Positions 16,194-24,631 are shown, counted from the first letter of the stretch. The stretch is DNA of 59,415 nt from Bermanella sp. (GCA_002683575.1 NYTP01000002.1:1-59415); one strand, 5' to 3'. Notes: generated from the sequence alone by a model not told the origin. Translations and numbers: made by a program.

Positions 16194-18587
16194 TTAGTTA
16201 GGCTGCAGCGTTAATGTCCACCGGGTTTGTCCAGGCAAGAACGCAGAAGGCTTTCCGTCAACCCAATCCTCATGTCCTAGATCAAAATACGGTGACAGTG
16301 GATGACCACTTTGCCCCGTTGACATATGAAAGTAACCCTCTTCTTCATGGCCGGGTGCTACCGCAAATCGCTGTGACGCACCTGAATCTGGTTTTTGCAC
16401 CCGTGGCATATACGTATCACCATTCATAGGTACCGCCGGCATGTCTAATAACCAACTAAGCACAGGTAACGCCTTGCTAAGTGGATGCTGAATCGCCAGT
16501 GTATTGGCCGTACCCCATGTTTGATCTGCTAGCTCACCACCGTCCACTAATAACGCCGAAATGGTTTTATCTAACATAGCCAATAGAAACTCGTTCCATG
16601 AATCAAAGCCAGCAGGAACATGATGCGATGGCTGCTCGGTAATCAGCTGCCAAACTGGGTACTCTACAAAATTATCAATGGCCGATGGCCAGAACTCGTT
16701 ACTGTTATTTTCTAGGTAGCGATAAACCTCACCTGCGGTTTGATCCACTACATTCTCACGAAAGCGTTTTACCAATAAATAACCGGCACTGGTGTGACTG
16801 GCACGGCCTTCCCAGTTATTCAAAACGTCTATCACATCAGGGTATTTACGTTCTTGCTCACCCACTAGACTTAATAATGTTTCATGCCAGCGCTGTAAAA
16901 AAAGCGCACGATCATCCAATTGAATATTTAAAAAATTTTGTTCTGTAAATTCATTAACGCCATACATGGCATCTCGAATTTGTTTTTGCCTTGGCCCCAG
17001 TGCGTAATTATTAACACCCACTTTTTTAAGCTGCTCGCCACTTACAATACGCGCATTGGCCGTCCAAATACGGCCATCTTTAGGATTCACCACTTTTGGG
17101 TATTTCACAGGGGCTAAGTACCCACTCCAACCTTTATCGCCTTGGCTCCAGTCTTGTGGTAACTGACTACCGTTAAAGTTGCCACCCATGCCCGTTTCAA
17201 ATCCAAAACGCTGAGGCAGCCTGCCCATGATGCTCCACGCTTGATTTCCCTCTTTATCCACCACGTTCAGATTTTGCCCCGGCACACCCGATTCAGCCGC
17301 CACTAATAATGCATCGTTTACCGTATTCGTGGTTTCTAAATCTAATAAGCAAAAGTTCACGCCTTCCACATCATGAGTTACCCAGCGCATGGCCAGCATG
17401 TCACCGTTTTGGTTTTCACCAATCACCGGCCCCCATTGAGTTAACTTAACCTCCACTGTGTTGGTCTCTTTCCCTTTGACCTCAACGGTTTCCGTTTCTA
17501 TTTCAAACGTTTTAAAACCCTCTGGGGTTAAATATTGGGTTTTATCTGCATTGGTTTTTAACACAATCACATCGTGGTAATCCCCCTGACTGTTGGTGAA
17601 TCCCCAAGCAATGTGTTCGTTACTGCCCACCACGATGGCAGGTGTACCAGGTAAGCTGGCCCCTGTCATGCGACGGCCATCTTCTAGGTACCAACTGGCG
17701 CGATACCAGATATTTGGAACACGTAACTTCAAGTGCATATCGTCAGCGACCATGGCCGCGCCATGTTTGGTTAATGCACCAGAAACTGACCAGTTATTAG
17801 AACCATAATGAATTTGGTCAAAGAATTGGTAATCACTCACTTGCAGCTGTGCATCCTGCGCCAATGAGAACGACGCTAAAGGCTTCTGCGGTATGGTTGT
17901 ATTTTCTGATAAGTTGTCTCCTTGAAGCGGCGAGTCCCAATAACCTCCCTGACTGGTTAAAAACGCAAACCAATCGGCTGGCAACTCGTCTTTCATTACC
18001 CCGAGTGAACGCTCGCTTTGACTCCACTGCGGTTGTAAATCGATGTACATACTAATCAATACCAGTGCACTGTCTGCATGCTGCCACGGAGCTGGTGTTG
18101 TGTTTAGTATTTGATATTCAAATGGCTTCGCTGAGAGTTGCCCAACTCCAGCATTCACCCCGTTTGTATAAGCTGCCAAAATCGCTTTGTGATTGGACGG
18201 CAAGTTATCCACCGCTAACTGGGCACGTTTTCGAAATTGATGCAGACGCATCTTACTGTCAAATTTTAGTGCTAGCTCACCAAATAGTTCACTTAATTCC
18301 CCTGCACTATTTTTACGTAATAGATCCATTTGAAACAAACGTTCTTGAGCATGTAAGAACCCTAATGCAAAGGCAGTATCTTCCCTGTTATGAGCATAAA
18401 TCGTTGGAATACCTTGTTTATCTCGCTCTATCTTCACATCCGCTTGAATCTCATCCAAACGCAGTACTCCCTCCAGTAAGGGTAACCCATTATGTAAAAC
18501 CAAGTAGCCACAAGAAAAAAGAATGATGAGTATCAGCAAGGCAGACAAACCAAGCCATTTAAGTGAACGATGCATGTTATTTCTCAT
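16194..18587 (-). CDS. Penicillin acylase family protein (Ntn hydrolase, possible acyl-homoserine-lactone acylase)
   Basis: A 797-residue periplasmic Ntn hydrolase made as one chain. There is an N-terminal membrane or signal segment at about residues 10-31 and an alpha-subunit region with GIPTIYAHNREDTAFALG (residues 59-76). The autocleavage site is GSNNW, where Ser263 becomes the N-terminal nucleophile of the beta subunit. The conserved Asn and Arg of the beta subunit follow. The family includes beta-lactam acylases and quorum-quenching QuiP/PvdQ enzymes, and sequence alone does not choose among them. A second Met four codons in (18575), with GAGAAA upstream, is an alternative start. It is the last minus-strand gene after the ZorAB-like set, 67 nt downstream. 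Confidence 0.87.
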   Translation of the reverse strand: MRNNMHRSLKWLGLSALLILIILFSCGYLVLHNGLPLLEGVLRLDEIQADVKIERDKQGIPTIYAHNREDTAFALGFLHAQERLFQMDLLRKNSAGELSELFGELALKFDSKMRLHQFRKRAQLAVDNLPSNHKAILAAYTNGVNAGVGQLSAKPFEYQILNTTPAPWQHADSALVLISMYIDLQPQWSQSERSLGVMKDELPADWFAFLTSQGGYWDSPLQGDNLSENTTIPQKPLASFSLAQDAQLQVSDYQFFDQIHYGSNNWSVSGALTKHGAAMVADDMHLKLRVPNIWYRASWYLEDGRRMTGASLPGTPAIVVGSNEHIAWGFTNSQGDYHDVIVLKTNADKTQYLTPEGFKTFEIETETVEVKGKETNTVEVKLTQWGPVIGENQNGDMLAMRWVTHDVEGVNFCLLDLETTNTVNDALLVAAESGVPGQNLNVVDKEGNQAWSIMGRLPQRFGFETGMGGNFNGSQLPQDWSQGDKGWSGYLAPVKYPKVVNPKDGRIWTANARIVSGEQLKKVGVNNYALGPRQKQIRDAMYGVNEFTEQNFLNIQLDDRALFLQRWHETLLSLVGEQERKYPDVIDVLNNWEGRASHTSAGYLLVKRFRENVVDQTAGEVYRYLENNSNEFWPSAIDNFVEYPVWQLITEQPSHHVPAGFDSWNEFLLAMLDKTISALLVDGGELADQTWGTANTLAIQHPLSKALPVLSWLLDMPAVPMNGDTYMPRVQKPDSGASQRFAVAPGHEEEGYFHMSTGQSGHPLSPYFDLGHEDWVDGKPSAFLPGQTRWTLTLQPN

Positions 18588-18654
18588 TTATTTTTATATA
18601 TCGCTCAGTGTGTCATAAGAAATTTAAGATGAGAAAGGCCATTTCGGCCAAGCA

Positions 18655-19131
18655 TTACGCTTTGAAAACGGAGGACTTAGATAGGATGTAACGACTTAAC
18701 TGGAAGTCTTTAATAATTTTATCATTGTACTGCTGATGACGATGGCGGTAGACATCAAAGCCTTCATAACTGACAGCATGTAAACAGAATGGGCAATTAC
18801 TTTCTGAATTTATTAAACGGGTATTTGTAGTAATGTCCGCATGAGTTAATAGCCCATTAGTGATATTTTTTTTTAATTCATCACATAACGCAAAGTGTAA
18901 TATGTGGTCAACCTTAGCAATGACGGGACTATTTTTATAAAACAGTGAATCATTAACGCTGTGTAGTTTATTACCATTAATACCAAGCCATTGTTTTGAT
19001 AATAATTGCCGGTCTTGCCAGCTAATATGTAATTGCGGGTCGAACAATTCAAAACTGCCCAGCTTCTCAGCTCCCATTAATTGGCGTAAATAATTAAATT
19101 GTTCATCTTGATTAAAATCGATTAATTTCAT
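18655..19131 (-). CDS. Hypothetical protein with CPFC and HxH motifs, third gene of the ZorAB-like operon
   Basis: A 158-residue soluble protein I do not recognise. It has CPFC at residues 113-116 and RHRH at 129-132 (His130 and His132), which together could form a Zn(II) site. A further Cys/Asp/His-containing segment, VDHILHFALCDEL, is at 74-86. There is no signal peptide or membrane helix, so it is probably cytoplasmic. Its ATG overlaps the stop of the OmpA-like gene by 4 nt, so it is translationally coupled to the motor pair and should work with it. It is not ZorC or ZorD (far too short), and the H-N-H spacing of a ZorE nuclease is not visible. A short GGCC hairpin (18637-18649) follows the stop. 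Confidence 0.75.
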   Translation of the reverse strand: MKLIDFNQDEQFNYLRQLMGAEKLGSFELFDPQLHISWQDRQLLSKQWLGINGNKLHSVNDSLFYKNSPVIAKVDHILHFALCDELKKNITNGLLTHADITTNTRLINSESNCPFCLHAVSYEGFDVYRHRHQQYNDKIIKDFQLSRYILSKSSVFKA

Positions 19132-19844
19132 GGCAAGACATCTTCTAGAATGGTGGCAATTTTTCCTTCAGCATCCGTGCGGACTTTAAACTCAACCCGC
19201 CTTGAACGCTCACCATCTTCGATCCCCGTATCACCCATCACAACTTTTGCTGATGATAAACCATTTGCTGTCAAATAGGTTTTGAGCCAAGGCTTTTCAT
19301 CGTTCACCGCTGGCAGGCTCAATAGATATGCAAGGGTTGAACGAGTCCTTGCTTGAGACAACGCCATATTATAGATATAAGCATCATCATCGCTTACGGC
19401 ACCATACCAGCCACTGGAGGTATGCCCTTCTATGCGCACTTCTAAAATATCATCACGGTATTTATCTGCTGTAATAATGCCTAAGTAGCGGGGAAAAAAA
19501 TCAGATAAAATAAGCTGAAATTCAGGATTTAAGTCCGATTCACCATTGGCAAATAATACTTCAGCTTTATTAAAACGAAAGGTTAAGTCTTCTTGTATTT
19601 CTGCCCCCCAAACGGCTAAATCTGGTTCAAATTCAGTAAGCAGATCTTGATATAACTGAGTCCGTAGATGATCATAGAGTATGGCAACATCCGTTATTTT
19701 TTTTTGCTGCAGCTCAACGTTAATCATAAATACAATGGATATGAGCAAAAACACCATCATCAACCCAGCCATTAAATCGCTTACCGCAACCCAATGACCC
19801 TCTTGCTCCCTTATACCACCTAATTTCTCTTCATCGGTTAGCAT
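19128..19844 (-). CDS. OmpA/MotB-like peptidoglycan-anchored protein, ZorB-like
   Basis: This 238-residue protein has one membrane helix near the N-terminus with Asp23 at its entry (WVAVSDLMAGLMMVFLLISI), the position of the proton-carrying Asp of MotB/ZorB stator subunits. A periplasmic helical linker precedes an OmpA-type peptidoglycan-binding domain: FANGESDLNPE, VRIEGHTSSGWYG, and NMALSQARTRSTLAYLL, ending in GERSRRVEFKV. That layout matches ZorB of Zorya anti-phage systems and also MotB-like proteins generally. It begins 4 nt after the ZorA-like gene. Predicted role: stator subunit that anchors the motor to the cell wall and conducts ions. Whether it defends against phage is not shown by sequence. 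Confidence 0.82.
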   Translation of the reverse strand: MLTDEEKLGGIREQEGHWVAVSDLMAGLMMVFLLISIVFMINVELQQKKITDVAILYDHLRTQLYQDLLTEFEPDLAVWGAEIQEDLTFRFNKAEVLFANGESDLNPEFQLILSDFFPRYLGIITADKYRDDILEVRIEGHTSSGWYGAVSDDDAYIYNMALSQARTRSTLAYLLSLPAVNDEKPWLKTYLTANGLSSAKVVMGDTGIEDGERSRRVEFKVRTDAEGKIATILEDVLP

Positions 19845-19848
19845 AGGG

Positions 19849-21090
19849 TTAGCCTTTCTCTTTTGCTAACGCCACTATTTCATGTAAGCGTTCAGTTAAT
19901 GGGCCGTAATCCTGTACAAATTTTTCACTCAATGCACCTAATTGCTGCCCCATTGTTTTAATGGATTTATTCAGTTCTTGCTCAAGTGCTGCGTCAAGTT
20001 TGGCAATCTTTTTATCACTTTGTGTCAGGCTTTGCATGATTTGGTTGTCGAGTTTTTCAAACGCTTGAGAATAAGACTGCTGCAGTTGAGTGCTCAATTG
20101 GCCGGTTGTTTGGGACATACTTTGCGTAGTATTAGTCAGCATACTTTCCATTCGAGTATTGTATTGCTCCAATGTAGAGGCCAGCCCTGATGTAAGGAAA
20201 GTAATGCGCTCTTCTAATTGAGGTAAGCCTTGCCCTGCCTCACTGACTAAATTTGCCAAACCGGTTAAATGCTTATCCAACACATCACGCTGGGTATTAA
20301 GCCCTTGCAACATATTGCCAAGACTTTCGCTAATGCCATTAAACGATTCGGCATGATGCACCATGTTCTCAAACGCATCCGTTGCCTGCACCATTGAATG
20401 ACCAATTTTTTGCTGGTTATCTGCAAGTTCCACCAGCTGCTGTTTATATTCTTTTTGCCACTGCAGCATGCTGCCAACACTTTCATTTAAGCGCTTAAAG
20501 TTTTCCCCATATTGCTCATCAATTTTGGTATTAAAATCTCGCATCACGACCGCCAGCGCCTCAATCAATGCCTGAGTATTTGCTTCTACCATTTTTTCTT
20601 GATAATGCTGCATGGCAATAATCAAATCATCACTGTGCCTTTGCTGCTCTGTGCGCATTAACGCCAGTTGTTGATGTGCGGTATCGTTTTCATCTGAACT
20701 GAGGGCTTTTAGAATGGCCTTCATTGAGTCGTTTAAATCGTCAATACTAGCCGTACGCTGGTGATGTTCTTCCCCATGGGTGGCATCCATCACCGCTCTG
20801 AACTTGATAGTGAGCGCCCCAAGTAATCCAGCAATCGATGACCAAAAAGCGGTTTTCAAGCCACTTAATAATTGCGGCACACTATCTTGAAGGTGTTCGG
20901 TGTCAAAATCACTCAAGCCCAAGGCAACACCCAGAAAAGTACCAAAGATACCAATACTGGTTAAGATAGTGGGCGCTGACTCTGCTGTTCGAGAGCTATA
21001 GCGAAAGAATTGAAAGTACACTGTCAAGATCACGATGATGCTGATCAGGGCGAGTGTCCAAGGGGAAAATTGAAGAAGCTGCTCGAGCAT
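19849..21090 (-). CDS. MotA/TolQ/ExbB-family proton channel with long cytoplasmic tail, ZorA-like
   Basis: A 413-residue inner-membrane protein. Three membrane helices lie at about residues 9-29, 41-60 (PTILTSIGIFGTFLGVALG) and 73-97 (LLSGLKTAFWSSIAGLLGAL); the last two are the conserved ion-channel core. Residues 105-413 form an unusually long Gln/Leu-rich helical region with repeated heptads and no membrane segment, as in the cytoplasmic tail of ZorA. TolQ and ExbB lack such a tail. Known ZorA proteins are usually longer (over 480 residues), so this is a short-tailed relative. The start has TAAGG close upstream, partly inside a small hairpin (21094-21107). Confidence 0.82.
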   Translation of the reverse strand: MLEQLLQFSPWTLALISIIVILTVYFQFFRYSSRTAESAPTILTSIGIFGTFLGVALGLSDFDTEHLQDSVPQLLSGLKTAFWSSIAGLLGALTIKFRAVMDATHGEEHHQRTASIDDLNDSMKAILKALSSDENDTAHQQLALMRTEQQRHSDDLIIAMQHYQEKMVEANTQALIEALAVVMRDFNTKIDEQYGENFKRLNESVGSMLQWQKEYKQQLVELADNQQKIGHSMVQATDAFENMVHHAESFNGISESLGNMLQGLNTQRDVLDKHLTGLANLVSEAGQGLPQLEERITFLTSGLASTLEQYNTRMESMLTNTTQSMSQTTGQLSTQLQQSYSQAFEKLDNQIMQSLTQSDKKIAKLDAALEQELNKSIKTMGQQLGALSEKFVQDYGPLTERLHEIVALAKEKG

Positions 21091-21140
21091 AATCCTTATC
21101 CATAAGGCTCATTTATTCGACTGCCATGAGCAAATATTAT

Positions 21141-21181
21141 TCTGGTCTAATACACGCTTTACTTTTATAGCTTAGACCAGA
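21141..21181. promoter_or_regulatory. 10-bp inverted repeat upstream of the ZorA-like gene
   Basis: TCTGGTCTAA at 21141-21150 is repeated in perfect inversion as TTAGACCAGA at 21172-21181, with 21 nt between. It lies in the 153-nt gap between the histidine kinase stop and the ZorA-like start. There is no U run, so an operator or RNA switch is more likely than a terminator. Confidence 0.5.
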
Positions 21182-21243
21182 GATGTGCAGTGTGCCTTTG
21201 CTTCCTTTAAAATACGGCGCACTTTAACTAACTACAGACAAAA

Positions 21244-23169
21244 TCACGCCGTTTTAGCCTGCTTTGTTAAACTCTGCGGCAGGATCACCTTGAATCGACT
21301 TCCTTTACCCACCACACTTTGCACAGATATCGTGCCATTATGAGAGCCAACAATGGTGTAGGCGATGGCCAAACCTAAGCCTACGCCTTGACCCACTTCT
21401 CTGGTTGTGAAGAAAGGATCAAATATCTTATCCATATCCTTTTGGTCAATACCGCAACCATTATCATCCACACAGACGATGGCTTGCTCAGCACTCCCCC
21501 CAACATGTATTTGTACTATATGGTTTTTCTTATCGCTGGCCTTAATCGCGTTATCTATTAAACGTGAGAACATCATTTTAAGTTGTTTTTTACGGCCATA
21601 AACCGAGACCGATTTCACGAACTTGCCTTCTATATTTATAGAGCTATTGCTCTCTTTCACTTCGTTGATAATTTCATCTAACAGATCATTAATAACAAAT
21701 GTTTGAAAGTCTTCTTTATCTACCTCACTGAAAACTTGCATACTGGAAACAATATCTTTTACACGAGTTAATGACTGACCTGTTTCATCAATAATCAACT
21801 CAACTTCAGATGCAAGATCAGAAACATCATTTTGATTTAAAGATAGCGATGTATTTTTTTCATATAATTCATTATGAATTAATACCTTATCCACCTGTGC
21901 AAGATGCTCTACCAACTCTTGAGTATAATCCTTTAAAGACGAAACATTGGAAGTAACAATAGCCATGGGGTTATTAATTTCATGGGCTACGCCAGCGGCT
22001 AGATTCCCAATGGAGACTAATTTCTCCGTCTCTATTAATTTATTTTCTGTACTACGTAGTTTTTTTACCATGGCATTAAACTGAACCAATAACACGCCAA
22101 TTTCATCTTTACTTGAAGCTTTCACCAATACATTTTTATCTCCATCCGCTAGGGATTTGAAACTCCGCCTAAGTTGCTTGATCGGGCGCGTAATACTTCT
22201 CGATATATTTGAAGAAGCCAATGCAATTATCATAGCCATTGCAATCATAAACATGATCACCACCCACCTGGTTCTAAAAATGGGCGCTAAAATATGAGAC
22301 TCTGAATACTCCAGTCTCATAATGCTATTTATAGAAGGAATGATAGACGCTACCACCAAGGTCTTTTCATCCGGTATAAAGTTTGTAGATCGATCAAGCC
22401 AAAGCCCACTTGCTTCATCTTGACTCATAGATGAACCGCTCTCATCAAGCATTAGTGAACTCCAACTATCTGATCTTCTTTCACTCATAGTGATTGTGCT
22501 ATGACTTTCTAATAAACCAGAACGTTCCAATGTTTTATAAATTCTTGATAATGGCACTCTTGTAATGAGTGTTGAGAGATACTTTCCGTCACGATAGACA
22601 GGGGAAGAAAAATATATAAATCGATGTTCATCCGTTTGATCCGCATCAGAAATCATAACCTGACTTTGCAAACCATAACGTGTGGTCTTAAGCAGGTTGC
22701 CCATATGCCCACTCACAAAAGGCTCACTGAGTAAGTTTTTTCCGTGATATTTACCATAAAGCAAGGAGAAAACCACGAAACCATTATTGGACACCAAAAA
22801 AATATCATCAAAGCCATTTCGCTCTGTGATCTTACCTATGAAGTCGATATAGCGATCCTCAACATCTTGATAGGAAGAAGCATAAATTCCACCATTGGTA
22901 AACGTTTTAGAAAATTCTTCATAAGCAGACTGCAAGGCAGGCATTAAAGCCATTGATTCCAGTTCATTTCTTTTACTATTAATATAACCCTCAATTTCTA
23001 ATGATATTTCCTGGGAATGATTTTGTAGCCTTTTTTTCACATCATCGTATCGGCTAATCTCAAACAACCAATTAAGTGTAATCCCAACAACAAATAAAGG
23101 CACTAGCCCCAAAACCATGCTAAAAGACAGTATTTTCATACTCAATGTCTTGAAGAGGAATTTTTTCAT
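21244..23169 (-). CDS. Membrane sensor histidine kinase (periplasmic sensor, HAMP, HisKA, HATPase)
   Basis: A 641-residue kinase. The first membrane helix is at about 10-35 and a large periplasmic domain runs to about 300, probably a double-Cache type. The second helix contains RWVVIMFMIAMAMIIALASS, followed by HAMP (GDKNVLVKASSKDEIGVLL) and the phospho-His in LAAGVAHEINNP. The ATPase domain has the N box (RLIDNAIKAS), G1 (DDNGCGI), F box (DPFFTT) and G2 (GVGLGLAI). The frame opens at 23229, but the ATG at 23169 follows GGGGGA and lies 2 nt after the stop of the periplasmic binding protein, so this start is used. No response regulator is adjacent. The pair looks like a binding protein feeding a kinase. 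Confidence 0.88.
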   Translation of the reverse strand: MKKFLFKTLSMKILSFSMVLGLVPLFVVGITLNWLFEISRYDDVKKRLQNHSQEISLEIEGYINSKRNELESMALMPALQSAYEEFSKTFTNGGIYASSYQDVEDRYIDFIGKITERNGFDDIFLVSNNGFVVFSLLYGKYHGKNLLSEPFVSGHMGNLLKTTRYGLQSQVMISDADQTDEHRFIYFSSPVYRDGKYLSTLITRVPLSRIYKTLERSGLLESHSTITMSERRSDSWSSLMLDESGSSMSQDEASGLWLDRSTNFIPDEKTLVVASIIPSINSIMRLEYSESHILAPIFRTRWVVIMFMIAMAMIIALASSNISRSITRPIKQLRRSFKSLADGDKNVLVKASSKDEIGVLLVQFNAMVKKLRSTENKLIETEKLVSIGNLAAGVAHEINNPMAIVTSNVSSLKDYTQELVEHLAQVDKVLIHNELYEKNTSLSLNQNDVSDLASEVELIIDETGQSLTRVKDIVSSMQVFSEVDKEDFQTFVINDLLDEIINEVKESNSSINIEGKFVKSVSVYGRKKQLKMMFSRLIDNAIKASDKKNHIVQIHVGGSAEQAIVCVDDNGCGIDQKDMDKIFDPFFTTREVGQGVGLGLAIAYTIVGSHNGTISVQSVVGKGSRFKVILPQSLTKQAKTA

Positions 23170-23171
23170 AC

Positions 23172-24266
23172 TTATATCCCCCAAGAACCATTGTGATTTC
23201 GCCAATACAATTGAACCATCAATTCCCACTCAGATGGTTGTCTTAATTGATGATAAATAACAGGTCTGATAAGACTTTCACTTTTAAATAGCACATCCAA
23301 TCTATCATCTTGATTCCCGATGATTTTAATTTGATGCCAGAGGTGTCGATTTTTGTGATCCATTACAACGCTTTGATCAAGCATGGGAAATTCTAAATTA
23401 ACTAATTTATTAAATTTAAAGGCATCATCAGTGATGTATAACCGAATAAAATACAGGGCTAGGTTAAAAAGATATTGACCCTCATTTTCAGCGTGGTTGT
23501 GATGACTTATCACACTAGAGAAATAACCATAATTATAGGTTTTGGAATAAGGCAAGCAGGTATTAAAAACCAGTAAATGTGGCGCATCTAGCTTCTTTAA
23601 TACTCGCTCCCCTTTCGACTGGCAGACGCTGTTAATGATCACTTGCTTAGCACTGCCAGAGACCAGTTCATCCAATAAATTAAGCTCTAAATCTTGCTCA
23701 ATATTAATATGTTGTGGTTGCCCCCACCCTTTTGCTTCTGTGAGATCTTTTAAGATATTACTACTTAAATAAGCACTGACTGATTCATCGCTAACTAAAA
23801 TAGGGGGCGGATAACCGAGTTTGTCAATCACACCTAGAATTGGCTGAATACTTTGATTAAAAACAGGGCCGAAATGCCATAGGTAGCTTTCAGATTTCAA
23901 GCCATTGGAGCGACCTGTATATAAAAATGGAAGGTGATTGTCTGGCCCTAGGGCTGTGATAACGTTAAGTTTACATGCCTCTGTGAAGCACCCTAAGATC
24001 ATTACATCGGTGTCATCTAAATCGGTTAAGATAACCTGCTGGAACACTTGTGCATTGTTAGGATTTTCTACGAGAGAATAACTCAATTGAGAATTATGAT
24101 TGACCAAGGTATCAAGCTGATCTTTGGCAAAAGCCATTAACTGCGGTTCAGTATTGTCATTAACAAGGTATATATGCACCTTGGATAAACTCGAACTTAT
24201 AAACCAAATACCCACTGATACCGAAATCACCAGTAAAAAGGCGCAGACTATTTGAAAGATTTTCAT
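23172..24266 (-). CDS. Periplasmic binding protein-like sensor component (type 1 fold, UrtA/AmiC-like)
   Basis: This 364-residue protein has one N-terminal hydrophobic segment (IVCAFLLVISVSVGIWFIS) that acts as a signal or anchor. A two-lobed type 1 periplasmic-binding fold follows: VMILGCFTEACK, HLPFLYTGRSNG, WHFGPVFNQSIQPILGVIDK and PPILVSDES resemble UrtA/AmiC-type amide/urea-binding proteins. No lipobox is seen. No ABC permease or ATPase lies nearby. The next gene, 2 nt downstream, is a histidine kinase, so the protein probably presents a ligand to the kinase, as TorT does for TorS. The ligand is unknown. Its leader carries a tandem 9-bp repeat array. Confidence 0.75.
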   Translation of the reverse strand: MKIFQIVCAFLLVISVSVGIWFISSSLSKVHIYLVNDNTEPQLMAFAKDQLDTLVNHNSQLSYSLVENPNNAQVFQQVILTDLDDTDVMILGCFTEACKLNVITALGPDNHLPFLYTGRSNGLKSESYLWHFGPVFNQSIQPILGVIDKLGYPPPILVSDESVSAYLSSNILKDLTEAKGWGQPQHINIEQDLELNLLDELVSGSAKQVIINSVCQSKGERVLKKLDAPHLLVFNTCLPYSKTYNYGYFSSVISHHNHAENEGQYLFNLALYFIRLYITDDAFKFNKLVNLEFPMLDQSVVMDHKNRHLWHQIKIIGNQDDRLDVLFKSESLIRPVIYHQLRQPSEWELMVQLYWRNHNGSWGI

Positions 24267-24270
24267 GATT

Positions 24271-24315
24271 AAAACCTGGTAACCTGTATTAACAGATTAA
24301 GCTGTCTAAGCTGTC
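24271..24315 (-). repeat. Tandem 9-bp repeat array in the leader of the binding-protein gene
   Basis: On the minus strand two perfect copies of GACAGCTTA (24315-24298) are followed in 9-nt steps by ATCTGTTAA, TACAGGTTA and CCAGGTTTT, ending 4 nt before the ATG. The same GACAGSTTR tandem lies before the HD-GYP-like gene at 31923. Likely a regulatory site. Confidence 0.6.
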
Positions 24316-24582
24316 AGGCAAAAGATTTTTTATGCCTTAAGAAACAGGCTTTTAAGATGTTTTTATCTAACCCGCTAAAGAGATCATAAGAACCGAGATA
24401 CGCCCACTTACCTCACAATATTTTTACTTTAAAGAAGGTATGGTTATAACAACTAGTAATATAGCATAGGATTCACCTAAACCATGTTCAGGCTTTATGC
24501 AGACTAAAAAATCATTTACACATTACATTAGCGGTTTTGTATCGCGATAGATTTTAAATATACCTATGGGTATTAGAGATAC
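24316..24582. other. Intergenic region between the binding-protein gene and the oad terminator
   Basis: This AT-rich stretch has no credible coding frame. It should hold the promoter of the binding-protein gene, though I see no convincing -35/-10 pair. A small ATACC/GGTAT hairpin lies at 24560-24573. Nothing else is recognised. Confidence 0.5.
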
Positions 24583-24610
24583 AAAAAAAGCGCCCTAAGG
24601 CGCTTTTTTG
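24583..24610 (-). terminator. Intrinsic terminator of the oadGAB operon
   Basis: GCGCC at 24590-24594 pairs with GGCGC at 24599-24603 around CTAA; A7 before and T6 after extend the stem and give U runs in both directions. It lies 22 nt past the oadB stop. Confidence 0.88.
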
Positions 24611-24631
24611 ATGTCTGACTTTCAGCTAGCT

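Noticed and set aside
18065-18526. 153-residue plus-strand open frame
   Set aside because: It lies entirely antisense to the acylase gene, which has clear family motifs, and has no ribosome site or recognisable domain.
18655-19131. Reading the third gene as an HNH nuclease ZorE
   Set aside because: Only one CxxC pair and an HxH are present; the H-N-H motif with its usual spacing is not visible, so the name is not supported.
19128-21090. Reading the pair as flagellar MotA/MotB
   Set aside because: No flagellar or chemotaxis genes are nearby, and the channel subunit has three helices with a very long C-terminal tail, unlike the four-helix MotA.
21141-21181. Inverted repeat as an intrinsic terminator of the kinase gene
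   Set aside because: There is no U run on the minus strand and the loop is 21 nt, which is poor for termination.
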